Positions 45,521 through 54,591 are shown, counted from the first letter of the stretch. The stretch is 64,000 bases of DNA from Haloferax marisrubri (GCF_001469875.2 NZ_LOPW02000004.1:62001-126000), one strand, 5' to 3'. The notes: generated from the letters alone by a model not told the origin. A program made the numbers and translations.

Positions 45521-45910
45521 ATGAGCGATTCCCGACCGGAGCCGGTGGTCAAGCGGAGCGCGGACATCGAGTACGAGGCGGTCGGCGCGGCCGACGGAAT
45601 GTCGAAGGGCGTCCTCGTCTCCGAGGCCGACGGCGCGCCGAACTTCGCCATCCGGCGGTTCGTCCTCGACCCCGGCGCGACGGTGCCGAAACACACAAAC
45701 GAGGTCGAACACGAGCAGTACGTCCTCTCGGGCCGGTACGTCGTCGGCATCGGCGACGAGGAGTACGAGGTCGAAGCCGGCGACTCGCTTTTGATTCCCG
45801 CCGGCGTCGTCCACTGGTACCGAAACGAGTCCGACGACGAGGGGGCGTTCCTCTGTGCGGTCCCCAACGGCGACGACGCTATCGAACTCGCCGACGACGC
45901 CGACGCCTGA
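45521..45910 (+). CDS. Single-domain cupin protein
   Basis: 129 residues. A small beta-barrel with cupin motif 1 like PKHTNEVEHEQYVLSGR and motif 2 PAGVVHWYRNES, giving the His/Glu set (H-x-N-x-V-E-H-E) for a metal ion. A function cannot be assigned from the fold. The start at 45521 (MSDSRPEPVV) is preferred over an in-frame ATG 33 bp upstream because the latter adds a basic, non-cupin stretch. Divergent from the protease gene across a short promoter region. Confidence 0.85.
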   Translation: MSDSRPEPVVKRSADIEYEAVGAADGMSKGVLVSEADGAPNFAIRRFVLDPGATVPKHTNEVEHEQYVLSGRYVVGIGDEEYEVEAGDSLLIPAGVVHWYRNESDDEGAFLCAVPNGDDAIELADDADA

Positions 45911-46027
45911 GCGAGGCTGGGCGTCGGTGACCGTCGGAACCAAGCCACGAAGCCGTATGCGGGTCGCTATCGTACCTGAGCGTTCGCAGGCGAATCGCTG
46001 AAATACCACGTCGCCGTAGCAGGCACC

Positions 46028-48082
46028 GTGTCTAAACAGGTCACCCGCGTCGACACGCTCTTTCTCCACCAGACGGGAGACGACTACCTCGTCGTCGCCC
46101 GCCGGGACGGAAAGCGGGTGCTCCGCGGCAAGCTCGAACTCAAAGAGACGAACGCGGGGCCACGACCCCTGCGCTTTCTGGTGACTCGGAAGGGCGAGGA
46201 CTCCCCGCGCGACCCGAGCCAGTTCGTCGAACTCGCCCGGTCGGCCGCCCGCATCCGCATCTCTCAGCAGACGCCGAAAGACGGCCGCGACGAGCTGAAA
46301 GAGATGCTCGACGGCTACCAGCTCGAGGCGCTGACGGTGCGGACCTGCCGCCGCTGTGCAGTCAACGGCCGGTACTCGCCAATCACCGACGATACGGCCA
46401 TCAAGGCCGAACACGAGCACATCTGTCGCGACTGCGCCGTCCAAGAACTGGAGGGCGAACTCTCCTTCGCGGGCGGGCTCACGCAGGCGGCCCAAGAGCG
46501 CTTGGAGGAACTGCTCTACGAGACGGGCGACCTGACCCGCATCACGAACTTACTGCAGGGCGAGTTAGACCCCGACCTGACGAAGTTCGACACCATCAGC
46601 GCGACGACGGAGGACGTGGAGTTGGTCGAGACGAGCACGCTCGACCTCCACCCGAACCTGAAGTCGATGCTGACCGAGCGCTTCGACACCCTGCTCCCCG
46701 TCCAGAGCCTCGCCATCGACAACGGACTGCTCGACGGCGACGACCAACTCGTCGTGAGCGCGACGGCGACCGGGAAGACGCTCGTCGGCGAACTCGCCGG
46801 CATCAACCGGATGCTGAACGACGACGGGAAGATGCTGTTTCTCGTCCCGCTGGTCGCGCTCGCCAACCAGAAGCACGAGGACTTCAAGGAGCGCTACGGC
46901 CACCTCGGCAAGGTGACTATCCGCGTCGGCGCGAGCCGAATCAACGACGACGGCAACCGCTTCGACCCGAACGCCGACGTCATCGTCGGCACCTACGAGG
47001 GCATCGACCACGCCCTCCGCACGGGGAAAGACCTCGGCGACATCGGCACGGTCGTCATCGACGAGGTTCACACCCTGAAAGAGGAGGAACGCGGCCACCG
47101 CCTCGACGGGATGATAGCCCGCCTCAAACACTACTGCGAGGCCCGCGCCGAATCCCGCGAGGGCTACGGCGGCGCGCAGTGGATTTACCTCTCTGCGACC
47201 GTCGGCAACCCGAAGTGGCTCGCCCAGAACCTCCGGGCGAACCTCGTCGAGTACGAAGACCGCCCGGTCCCCATCGAGCGCCACGTCACCTTCGCCGACG
47301 GTCAAGAAAAGCCGCGCATCGAGAACCGCCTCGTTCGGCAGGCATTCGACTCGAAGTCCTCGAAGGGCTACCGCGGCCAGACCATCATCTTCACCAACTC
47401 CCGGCGACGGTGTCACGAAATCGCCCGGAAGATGGACTACAACGCCGCGGCGTACCACGCCGGACTGGACTACGGCCAGCGAAAGCGCGTGGAGCGACAG
47501 TTCGCCAATCAGGACCTCGCGGCCGTCGTGACGACCGCCGCGCTCGCCGCCGGCGTCGACTTCCCGGCGTCGCAGGTCATCTTCGACACGCTGGCGATGG
47601 GCATCGAGTGGCTCTCAGTCCAGGAGTTCAGCCAGATGCTCGGCCGCGCCGGCCGCCCCGACTACCACGACAAGGGCGTCGTCTATCTGCTCGTCGAACC
47701 CGACGCCAGCTATCACAACACGATGGAGATGACCGAAGACGAGGTCGCGTTCAAGCTCCTCAAAGGCGAGATGGAGGAGGTTCGCACGGTGTACGACCAG
47801 TCCTCGGCGGTCGAGGAGACGCTGGCGAACATCGTCGTCGCCGGCAAGAAGGCGAAGGCGCTCAACAGCCGGATGCTCGGCGAGGTGCCGACGACCCACG
47901 CGGTGGGGAAACTCCTGGAGTGGGGCTTCATCGACGGTCTCGACCCGACGCCGCTCGGCCTCGCCGTGACCCGGCAGTTCCTCTCGCCGAGAGAGGCGTT
48001 CGCCATCCTCGACGGCATCCGAAAGGGGTCGTCGCCGTACGAAATCGTCGCCGACCTCGAACTCGACGAGGAAGGTCGGTAG
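46028..48082 (+). CDS. DEAD/DEAH-box helicase with zinc-finger insert (DUF5814-type)
   Basis: 684 residues from a GTG start (MSKQVTRVDTLFLHQTGDDY). An N-terminal domain includes a zinc-finger-like C107/C110 ... C133/C136 (TCRRCAVNG, HICRDCAV). An SF2 helicase core follows: Walker A SATATGKT (K250), DEVH in VVIDEVHTLKEEE, LSATVGN (motif III), QMLGRAGRPDYHDKG (motif VI). The C-terminal part is the DUF5814 region. The Hel308-like core and cysteine knuckles suggest nucleic-acid remodelling. The substrate is unknown. Length agrees with haloarchaeal relatives. Confidence 0.88.
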   Translation: MSKQVTRVDTLFLHQTGDDYLVVARRDGKRVLRGKLELKETNAGPRPLRFLVTRKGEDSPRDPSQFVELARSAARIRISQQTPKDGRDELKEMLDGYQLEALTVRTCRRCAVNGRYSPITDDTAIKAEHEHICRDCAVQELEGELSFAGGLTQAAQERLEELLYETGDLTRITNLLQGELDPDLTKFDTISATTEDVELVETSTLDLHPNLKSMLTERFDTLLPVQSLAIDNGLLDGDDQLVVSATATGKTLVGELAGINRMLNDDGKMLFLVPLVALANQKHEDFKERYGHLGKVTIRVGASRINDDGNRFDPNADVIVGTYEGIDHALRTGKDLGDIGTVVIDEVHTLKEEERGHRLDGMIARLKHYCEARAESREGYGGAQWIYLSATVGNPKWLAQNLRANLVEYEDRPVPIERHVTFADGQEKPRIENRLVRQAFDSKSSKGYRGQTIIFTNSRRRCHEIARKMDYNAAAYHAGLDYGQRKRVERQFANQDLAAVVTTAALAAGVDFPASQVIFDTLAMGIEWLSVQEFSQMLGRAGRPDYHDKGVVYLLVEPDASYHNTMEMTEDEVAFKLLKGEMEEVRTVYDQSSAVEETLANIVVAGKKAKALNSRMLGEVPTTHAVGKLLEWGFIDGLDPTPLGLAVTRQFLSPREAFAILDGIRKGSSPYEIVADLELDEEGR

Positions 48083-48156
48083 CGACCGACGCGCTCGGCC
48101 GAGGCTGACATTCCGAATCCCGCACGCTTTTTGGCCGCCGACGCGTCGATGCCCGC

Positions 48157-50013
48157 GTGGTAGCGATAACGCCGGCCATCCTCGTCGTCTTTGCCGTCAT
48201 CCTCGTCGCGTTGGCGTTCTTCGCGACCGAGCCCGTCCCGGTCGACGTGACGGCCATCGGCGTGATGGTTTCGCTGATGTCGATTCAGCCCGCCTCTGAG
48301 GCGCTCGCCTCGGCGGGGATGCTCGGCGCGCCCATCGTTCTCTTCGACTCTTACCCCGGCGACGCGCTCTCCGGGTTCGCCAACACGGCGACGCTGACCG
48401 TCCTCGCGATGTTCATCCTCAGCGAGGGCGTCCAGCGGACCGGTATCATCCAGCTTCTGGGCGCGAAGATATCGACGTTCACCGGCGACAGCGAACTCCG
48501 GCAACTCGGCGCGACCGTCGGCGTCGTCGGCCCCATCTCCGGGTTCATCAACAACACCGCCGCGGTCGCCATCCTATTGCCGATGGTGACCGACCTCGCC
48601 GAGCGTGGGCGAACGTCGCCCTCGAAGCTCCTCTTGCCGCTGTCGTACGCGTCGATGTTCGGCGGCATGCTGACGCTCATTGGGACCTCGACCAACATCC
48701 TCGCCAGCGACGTCTACTCGCGCATCACGGGCGAAGCGCCCTTTACGATGTTCGAGTTCACCGCGCTCGGCGCGGTGGTCATGGCCGTCGGCGTCGTCTA
48801 CCTCATGACCGTCGGCCGGCGGCTCACGCCGGCGCGAATCGAGCCCCGGCGCGACCTCACCGAGGAGTTCGAGATGGCGGAGTACCTGACCGAGGTCGTC
48901 GTCCGTGAGGACTCCCCGCTCGTCGGCCAGCAGGTCCAGCGGGCGCTCGTCGAGACGGAGTTCGACGTGGACCTCCTCCAACTCATCCGCGGCGAGAGCG
49001 TCTTCCTCGAACCGCTCGGTCCGAAGGAGATTCAGCCGGGCGACGTGTTTACCCTCCGAACCGACCGCAACACGCTCGTCGAACTGCTCGACGTGGAGGG
49101 GCTCGACCTCGTGCCGGCGACGGTCACCGAGGACGAACTCGAACTCGCCGACCGCGGCCAGAACCTCGTCGAAGTCGTCGTCGCGCCGGGGTCGGCGCTG
49201 GTCGGCGAGTCGCTCGCCTCGGCGAGTTTCAGACAGCGGTACGACGCGACCGTGCTCGCGCTCCGCCGTGGCGGCGAACTCATCCGCCGCCGGATGGACA
49301 ACCTCCCGCTCCGCGTCGGCGACACGCTCCTCGTACAGGCGACCGTCGAGAGCATCGAGCGCCTCGACAACAACCGCAACTTCATCGTGGCCCAGGAAAT
49401 CGAGCGCCACGACTACCGCGAGTCGAAGATTCCCGTCGCCGTCGGCATCGTCGCCGGCGTCGTCGCACTCGCCGCACTCAACTTCCTGCCCATCGTCGTC
49501 GCCGCGCTCCTCGGCGCGCTCGCCATGGTCGCCACGAAGTGTCTCCGCCCGACGGAACTGTACGACGCCGTCCAGTGGGACGTCATCTTCCTCCTCGCCG
49601 GCGTCATCCCGCTCGGCATCGCGATGGAGAACTCCGGGGCCGCCGAACTCCTCGCCGAACTGGTCGTGATGACCGGCGACTACCTCCCTCTCATCGCCGT
49701 CCTCGGGGTGTTCTACTTCGTGACGGCGCTCCTGACGAACGTCATCTCGAACAACGCGAGCGTCGTGCTCATGATTCCGGTCGCCATCGAGGCCGCGACG
49801 ACGCTCGGCGCCGACCCGTTCTCGTTCGTCCTCGCGGTCATGTTCGCGGCGTCGACGGCGTTCATGACTCCCGTCGGCTACCAGACGAACCTGTTCGTCT
49901 ACGGTCCCGGCGGCTACAAGTTCACGGACTACATCCGCGTCGGCGGCCCGCTACAACTGCTTCTGGGCGTGGTGACGACCGTCGGCGTCGCGTACTTCTT
50001 CCCCCTGACCTGA
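48157..50013 (+). CDS. SLC13-family permease with two TrkA-C domains
   Basis: 618 residues from a GTG start (the nearby ATG runs into a stop). About 12 membrane helices in two halves, with the family motifs SGFINNTAAVAILLPM and LTNVISNNASVVLMIP, and the later TPVGYQTNLFVYGPGGY. Between them (about 240-420) are two TrkA-C/RCK-C ligand domains (EVVVREDSPLVGQQV and EVVVAPGSALVGESL), a common insertion in this group. Substrate probably an anion such as dicarboxylate or sulfate. Exact specificity cannot be told. Confidence 0.88.
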   Translation: MVAITPAILVVFAVILVALAFFATEPVPVDVTAIGVMVSLMSIQPASEALASAGMLGAPIVLFDSYPGDALSGFANTATLTVLAMFILSEGVQRTGIIQLLGAKISTFTGDSELRQLGATVGVVGPISGFINNTAAVAILLPMVTDLAERGRTSPSKLLLPLSYASMFGGMLTLIGTSTNILASDVYSRITGEAPFTMFEFTALGAVVMAVGVVYLMTVGRRLTPARIEPRRDLTEEFEMAEYLTEVVVREDSPLVGQQVQRALVETEFDVDLLQLIRGESVFLEPLGPKEIQPGDVFTLRTDRNTLVELLDVEGLDLVPATVTEDELELADRGQNLVEVVVAPGSALVGESLASASFRQRYDATVLALRRGGELIRRRMDNLPLRVGDTLLVQATVESIERLDNNRNFIVAQEIERHDYRESKIPVAVGIVAGVVALAALNFLPIVVAALLGALAMVATKCLRPTELYDAVQWDVIFLLAGVIPLGIAMENSGAAELLAELVVMTGDYLPLIAVLGVFYFVTALLTNVISNNASVVLMIPVAIEAATTLGADPFSFVLAVMFAASTAFMTPVGYQTNLFVYGPGGYKFTDYIRVGGPLQLLLGVVTTVGVAYFFPLT

Positions 50014-50062
50014 CGGGGCGGAACGAAACCCTTTACTCCGCGACGGGGAGAGACGTATGTGC

Positions 50063-50135
50063 GGGACCGTGGGTTAGCCTGGTATACTTCGGGCCTTGGG
50101 TGCCCGTGACCCCGGTTCAAATCCGGGCGGTCCCA
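50063..50135 (+). tRNA. tRNA-Pro (TGG anticodon)
   Basis: A 73-nt tRNA: acceptor GGGACCG / CGGTCCC with discriminator A, anticodon stem CGGGC / GCCCG, loop CTTGGGT with anticodon TGG at 50097-50099, and T arm CCCGGTTCAAATCCGGG. No intron and no encoded CCA. A TTTT stretch follows directly. The R-M-like island begins a few hundred bases downstream of this tRNA, a position often used for insertion. Confidence 0.94.
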
Positions 50136-50265
50136 TTTTGACTCTGACCTGACACGTGAGTACTGCATGCCGTGTGCGGGCGGGAGCCGTTGAAACCCCT
50201 GAAACGAGAACCACGAGACGGCGGCGAGAAGACTTTTGCGACGAGCGGGAAACCTCTCGACTGAA

Positions 50266-50457
50266 ATGTCAATCCAGCCGCTCGATATCCTCGGCGGGGT
50301 CATGTTCCTCGCCGGCCTCGCGGTCGTGACCGGCGTGGTCGCGGCCGCGGTCGCCGCGGGCCAGCGTCTCGGCATCGGTGCCCTGCTCATGGTGCTCGGA
50401 ACCGCCGCCGTCGCCGGCCCACGAGTATATCAAAAAGCCCTCGAAACGACGAGCTAA
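50266..50457 (+). CDS. 63-residue two-helix membrane protein
   Basis: MSIQPLDILGGVMFLAGLAV onward: two hydrophobic helices (about 9-33 and 36-53, with QRLGIGALLMVLGTAAVAGP) separated by a short turn, then a short polar tail. No domain known to me. It lies between tRNA-Pro and the first gene of the R-M-like island and points the opposite way. Confidence 0.6.
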   Translation: MSIQPLDILGGVMFLAGLAVVTGVVAAAVAAGQRLGIGALLMVLGTAAVAGPRVYQKALETTS

Positions 50458-50484
50458 CCGCAGTTTCTCTCCCCTTCCCTACCC

Positions 50485-51012
50485 TCAATCTGCCTTCGCC
50501 TCGAACGCCGTCGGGTCGAGCGGGCAGTCGCCGCCGACGGTCGCGTCGATGTCGGTGGGCGAGCGGAGCGTCAACAGCGCGTACTCGCTCGGCACCCGAG
50601 CCTCGTGGCCGACGCCGATGGCTTTGACGAGTGCCTCACCGGAGCGGATGCGCGCTGGCAGGGTCGAATCGACGAGGCCGGCGCGCGAGAAGGCGTTCCG
50701 CTCCTCGCAAGCGTCGAGAAAGGAGCGCCGCCAGCGCGGGTCGCCCGCGAGTTCGTCGAGTTTGGCCACGTCGTCGCCGTCGAACCGCGATTTGAGTTCG
50801 AGGAGGAGCAGGTGACCGTCGCGGTAGGCGATGATATCGACCTTCTTCGAGCCCTTACTCCCCTTTTTGACCTTGTCGGGGTGTTTGGCCTCGATGCGCG
50901 GCAGGCCGTCGGACCCGCCGGGCGGCTCGCCGCCGACGAGCGTCCACCCGCGACCGCGGAGGAACCGCTTGCTGTACACGTAAATCTCCGGCTCGGAGAG
51001 TCGGTCGGGCAT
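50485..51012 (-). CDS. Putative PD-(D/E)XK-type nuclease-like protein
   Basis: 175 residues. The central segment KVDIIAYRDGHLLLLELKSR has the D-x(n)-ELKS pattern of the PD-(D/E)XK fold. It is preceded by a basic region (HPDKVKKGSKGSKK) and followed by a helix with CEERN. The N-terminal MPDRLSEPEIYVYSKRFLRG has no clear family. I read it as a small restriction-like or repair nuclease because of its neighbours, but the catalytic set is not complete by eye and a non-nuclease role is possible. Confidence 0.55.
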   Translation of the reverse strand: MPDRLSEPEIYVYSKRFLRGRGWTLVGGEPPGGSDGLPRIEAKHPDKVKKGSKGSKKVDIIAYRDGHLLLLELKSRFDGDDVAKLDELAGDPRWRRSFLDACEERNAFSRAGLVDSTLPARIRSGEALVKAIGVGHEARVPSEYALLTLRSPTDIDATVGGDCPLDPTAFEAKAD

Positions 51013-51056
51013 GTCGTCGGAGTCGCGGGAGATTCACCTTACGTCTACCGTTTCGG

Positions 51057-51110
51057 TGCGGCGGGTGCGGCGGGTTCGGCGGGTTCAGCGGGGGCAGCGG
51101 GTTCACAGGT
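51057..51110. repeat. 9-bp minisatellite
   Basis: Six 9-bp units: TGCGGCGGG twice, TTCGGCGGG, TTCAGCGGG, GGCAGCGGG and a decayed TTCACAGGT. It occupies the 157-bp gap between the two putative nuclease genes, where no coding pattern is seen. Confidence 0.75.
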
Positions 51111-51169
51111 GCGCCGAGTGCGGCAGGTGCCGCGGACGGATGGGCCCGAGGGCGAGCACAACGGCGGGG

Positions 51170-52144
51170 TTACAGCGCGGAGAAGTCGGAGATGACGCCG
51201 TCTTTGAGCGCGAACGCCTCGGCGGTGGCGTACCACTGCGAACTCTTCCGCGAGGGGTCGTTGGGGTTCTTCTCGGTCCACGTCTCGCGGGTGACTTTCG
51301 GGACGTTGATGACGAGGTTGCGGTGCTTCTCGGAGGGGTCGGGACCCTCGCGGCACCAGCCGTAGTCGTAGACGAACTGCATCCCGGCGTAGGGGTCCTC
51401 GCGGCGGCAGTTCTCGGGCGACATCCCGACCTTGTAGACCAGCGTCTCGTCGCGGTCGAAGAACTTCTCGGGGAGGTCGACCGACCCGCGTTCGTCCTCC
51501 CACTCGGCGACGACGGCCTCGGTGTCGCGTATCTTCACGCTCCGCGGGAGCGACTCGTACTTCGGGTGGCCGTCGACGCTCCGGTCGTAGCCCCACTGCA
51601 TCTCCGATTTGACCTCCTCGGCGACCGACATGCCCTCGACCTCGAAGCCGTTGTCGATGAACTCCGTCACGAACCGCGAGAGCAGTTCGTCCTCGGTGCC
51701 GTCGTTGACGAGTTCGCCGTCGTCGTCACAGGGCCAGTTGACGCTCCAGAACGGCGCGTCGTGGATGCGAGAGACCTCCCACATCGCCGTGAAGTACCGG
51801 GCGTTGGCGTAGCAGAGCCCCGCGTGGGTGCCGTGTTTCATCGCCAGGTACGGGAAGAACATGATAGAGGGCACGTCGTGTTCGGCCGCGCGGACCATCC
51901 GACCGAACCGCTGGCCCATGTTGTGTCCCGACGGGACCTCACCGCTCTTTTCGACGACGAGTACCGGCTCCTCGTCGACGGCGACGATGATGTCCGGGCG
52001 GTCGTACGCGAGGAGTTCCTCGATGTAGTCCGGAAGCGACCCGCTCATAATTCGGTGGTCGACTTCGAGCAGGCGGTCGTCCAACCCCTTGAACCAGAGC
52101 GCCTCGACTTCCTCGTCGGAGAAGATTTCCAGCGTCGAATCCAT
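51170..52144 (-). CDS. Putative restriction endonuclease-like protein
   Basis: 324 residues, starting MDSTLEIFSDEEVEALWFKG. An early segment, DRPDIIVAVDEEPVLVVEKS (69-88), has a PD...E-K-like pattern as in restriction enzymes, though the last motif reads EKS, not ExK. The rest is rich in aromatic and acidic residues (FFPYLAMKHGTHAGLCYAN, QFVYDYGWCREGPD) with no family I know. An AACTATACC box A about 30 bp upstream fits a leaderless transcript. It follows the methyltransferase gene on the same strand, so it is the natural candidate for the restriction partner. Confidence 0.6.
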   Translation of the reverse strand: MDSTLEIFSDEEVEALWFKGLDDRLLEVDHRIMSGSLPDYIEELLAYDRPDIIVAVDEEPVLVVEKSGEVPSGHNMGQRFGRMVRAAEHDVPSIMFFPYLAMKHGTHAGLCYANARYFTAMWEVSRIHDAPFWSVNWPCDDDGELVNDGTEDELLSRFVTEFIDNGFEVEGMSVAEEVKSEMQWGYDRSVDGHPKYESLPRSVKIRDTEAVVAEWEDERGSVDLPEKFFDRDETLVYKVGMSPENCRREDPYAGMQFVYDYGWCREGPDPSEKHRNLVINVPKVTRETWTEKNPNDPSRKSSQWYATAEAFALKDGVISDFSAL

Positions 52145-52306
52145 CTACGATACCGTTGTCCGACAGTCTGGTATAGTTTGTGATAGTCCGGTGACTCCGA
52201 GAACGGCCGCTGTTCGCGATGAGAGACTCGTATATCGCGTGAGTTTCGATTCTGAGACCGGGCACGCCACCAACGCAGTCGGGGCTACCAGTCCAGTATT
52301 GCCCGG

Positions 52307-54166
52307 TCAGTCCAGCGCCGCGGTGAGTTCACACACCGGGCAGGTGCCGCAGGCAGGGTCGGCGTCGCACCCCGACGCGGCGAAGTCGAAGAGCGAGCGC
52401 GTGAACGCCGTGTGGTCCTCGACCGGCAGGAGCGACTCGGCGAGGTCCCAGAGGTAGTCGTCCGCGGCCGGGTCGTCGCCGACTTCGAGGTCGAACACGC
52501 GCGCGAGCAGTCGAGCGACCGCGTCGTCGACGAACGGGCGACGCCGGCCGTAGCCGAAACAGAGCGTCGCGTTCGCCACCGCTCGGTCGACGTGCGGGAG
52601 GTCGAGCAGGTCGGCCTCGGTGTCGGGGACGCCGGAGAACACGAGTTGGCTCGTGATATCGCGGAGTTCCTTGGCGCGCTCGTCCGCGTCGCCGAGGGGC
52701 GAAAGCAGGTCCGCCACCTCCGCCTTCCCCGCCGAACTCAGCGCGCTCAGGTCGGGATACCGCTCGACGAACGCCCGATAGACGGGGGCCACCGTCTCGG
52801 CGTCGCTCCCCCGGTGAAGCAGGTGGCCGACGAACGCCTCGTAGGGCGAGACGTCCGGTGCGCGCCACGGGGGCGCGTCCGCGGCCGTCGACGACCCGGA
52901 CGCGGACGGTTCCCAGTCGCGGACGCGCTCGACGAGGGCTTTCGTCCGCATGCTCCGTTTGAGTGCCTCGCCGAGGTGCTGACCCAGTATCGGTGGCACC
53001 GCCATCCCGGTCTGAACGCGACCTTGGACGGTTCCGCCCTCGAAGACGTAATCGTCGGGGAACGACTGAATCCGCGCCCGCTCGCGGACGGTCAGTCCCC
53101 GACCCTGCTCGTAGTGGCCGTACTGGAACTGCGGGCGGATGCCGCCGGCGATAATCGTCGGCCCGGGGTCGTCAGGGTGGAGGCGAATACGCTGACGGAA
53201 CCGGTCGTACATCGGCTCGCCCGGTTCGGTCCCCTCGACGCGGTCGACGGTCGTCTGCCGGTGGTTCGGCGCGTCGTGGTTCGGCAGGCACCCGTTCGAT
53301 TCCCCGTCGACCGCCGTCTCGCGCATCAGTCGCTCGTAGTCCGAAAGCGAGGCGTCGGCGGGGTACTCGGTCGCCGACTCGCCGGGACCGAGCGGCGGGA
53401 GGTCGGACAGCGCCTCGGAGACGGAGACGTGGTTCTCCTCGTGGGTCGGCTTCGGCCAGACGACCGGGTGGTCGTCCTTCGCGCCGACGAAGAACAGCCG
53501 CTGGCGCTTCTGCGGGACGCCGAAGTCGGCGGCATTCAGCACGCGGTAGTCGACGCGGTAGCCGAGTCGCTCCAGACACTCGACGACTGCGTCGACGAAC
53601 TCGCCGTCCTTGGCGGCCTTCATCGTCGAGACGTTCTCGATGAGGACGAACGTCGGGTCGAGAATCTTCGCCGCCCTGATGAACTCCTCGAACAGGTAGT
53701 TGCGCTCGTCTTCGTCGTGCTGTTTCCGGTTGGCGATGGAAAAGCCCTGACAGGGGATGCCGCCGGTCAGGACCGACAGTCCCTCGTCACCGAGCGCCTC
53801 GTCGGCGACCGATTCGAGGAGCGTCCCCTCGACGACATCGTCGTCGTCGATGACGTCGAAGATGTCCCGCGAGTCGCCGTCGCGCTTGTTGACGCGGCGG
53901 ATGTCGCCCAGAATCGCGTGGGCGTGGCGGTGGTTGCGCTGGAACGTCTCGACCGACGGCTCGTGGATGTCGACGCCGAGGACCGTTCGGAAGCCCGCCT
54001 GTTCGAGGCCCTGCGAGATGCCGCCGGGGCCGCAGAACAGGTCGATGACCGTCGGAGCGTCGTCGTCGGGTGCGCGCTCCGACTGGGGCGGGCGGTGTTC
54101 CGGCTCACCGGCCCAGTTGTGCCGGTTCTCCTCGATGTCGGAGTCGGTGTCCCACGCGTCAGACAT
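52307..54166 (-). CDS. DNA (cytosine-5) methyltransferase fused to an HhH-GPD/4-Cys domain
   Basis: 619 residues. The first 410 form a complete C5-methyltransferase: SAM loop DLFCGPGG (42-49), catalytic C139 in GGIPCQGFS, ENV (177-179), QKRQRLFFVG (219-228), and the late motif RVQTGMAVPP (383-392). After a linker (about 412-435), residues 436-619 look like an endonuclease III/MutY-type glycosylase: hairpin LPHVDRAVANATLCFGYG (523-540), the aspartate D547 in PFVDDAV, and C600, C606, C609, C612 for an Fe-S loop. The lysine position of EndoIII is Ala529 here. I infer m5C methylation with attached repair of its deamination product. Confidence 0.8.
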   Translation of the reverse strand: MSDAWDTDSDIEENRHNWAGEPEHRPPQSERAPDDDAPTVIDLFCGPGGISQGLEQAGFRTVLGVDIHEPSVETFQRNHRHAHAILGDIRRVNKRDGDSRDIFDVIDDDDVVEGTLLESVADEALGDEGLSVLTGGIPCQGFSIANRKQHDEDERNYLFEEFIRAAKILDPTFVLIENVSTMKAAKDGEFVDAVVECLERLGYRVDYRVLNAADFGVPQKRQRLFFVGAKDDHPVVWPKPTHEENHVSVSEALSDLPPLGPGESATEYPADASLSDYERLMRETAVDGESNGCLPNHDAPNHRQTTVDRVEGTEPGEPMYDRFRQRIRLHPDDPGPTIIAGGIRPQFQYGHYEQGRGLTVRERARIQSFPDDYVFEGGTVQGRVQTGMAVPPILGQHLGEALKRSMRTKALVERVRDWEPSASGSSTAADAPPWRAPDVSPYEAFVGHLLHRGSDAETVAPVYRAFVERYPDLSALSSAGKAEVADLLSPLGDADERAKELRDITSQLVFSGVPDTEADLLDLPHVDRAVANATLCFGYGRRRPFVDDAVARLLARVFDLEVGDDPAADDYLWDLAESLLPVEDHTAFTRSLFDFAASGCDADPACGTCPVCELTAALD

Positions 54167-54304
54167 CGGCTGTCCTCCGGAGAGAGAGCCGCGGGCGGAC
54201 GGCCACCGGGCTGTGTTGCATTGTTCGAATGAAGGTCGTCGCGGTCGCTTGTGGCTTTCGCTCCCCGCCGAGAGGTGAGCATCGCCGTCGGCGACAGCGG
54301 GGGG

Positions 54305-54589
54305 CTACCGTCGTTTCCGCCGGTACCAGAACCGACAGCCGACGGGGGATTCGCCGGCGTCGATGTCGAGCCGGCGGAGAAACAGGTCGCGGACCGCGAA
54401 CGTGACGACCAGTTCGACCGGGTCGTCGCCCCCGCGCTCGACCGTCTCGCCGTCCGTCTGGTCGACCCCGGTCGGGCGGGCACGGACCACCCAATGGCCG
54501 TCGCGTTCGGCGACCGACTCGACGACGCCCTCAGTCCAGCGGTCGCGGTCGTGAGTCGGCTCCCTCGCGTGGATTCTGTCGTGGACCAT
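54305..54589 (-). CDS. Small beta-rich protein coupled to the MFS/spermidine synthase gene
   Basis: 94 residues, MVHDRIHAREPTHDRDRWTE and onward, with strands GVVESVAERDGHWVVRARPT and PVELVVTFAVRDLFLRRLDI and a basic end FWYRRKRR. Its ATG lies two bases after the stop of the upstream gene, on the same strand, so it is co-translated. I do not recognise the family. The next gene downstream is the methyltransferase, 138 bp away. Confidence 0.6.
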   Translation of the reverse strand: MVHDRIHAREPTHDRDRWTEGVVESVAERDGHWVVRARPTGVDQTDGETVERGGDDPVELVVTFAVRDLFLRRLDIDAGESPVGCRFWYRRKRR

Positions 54590-54591
54590 CG

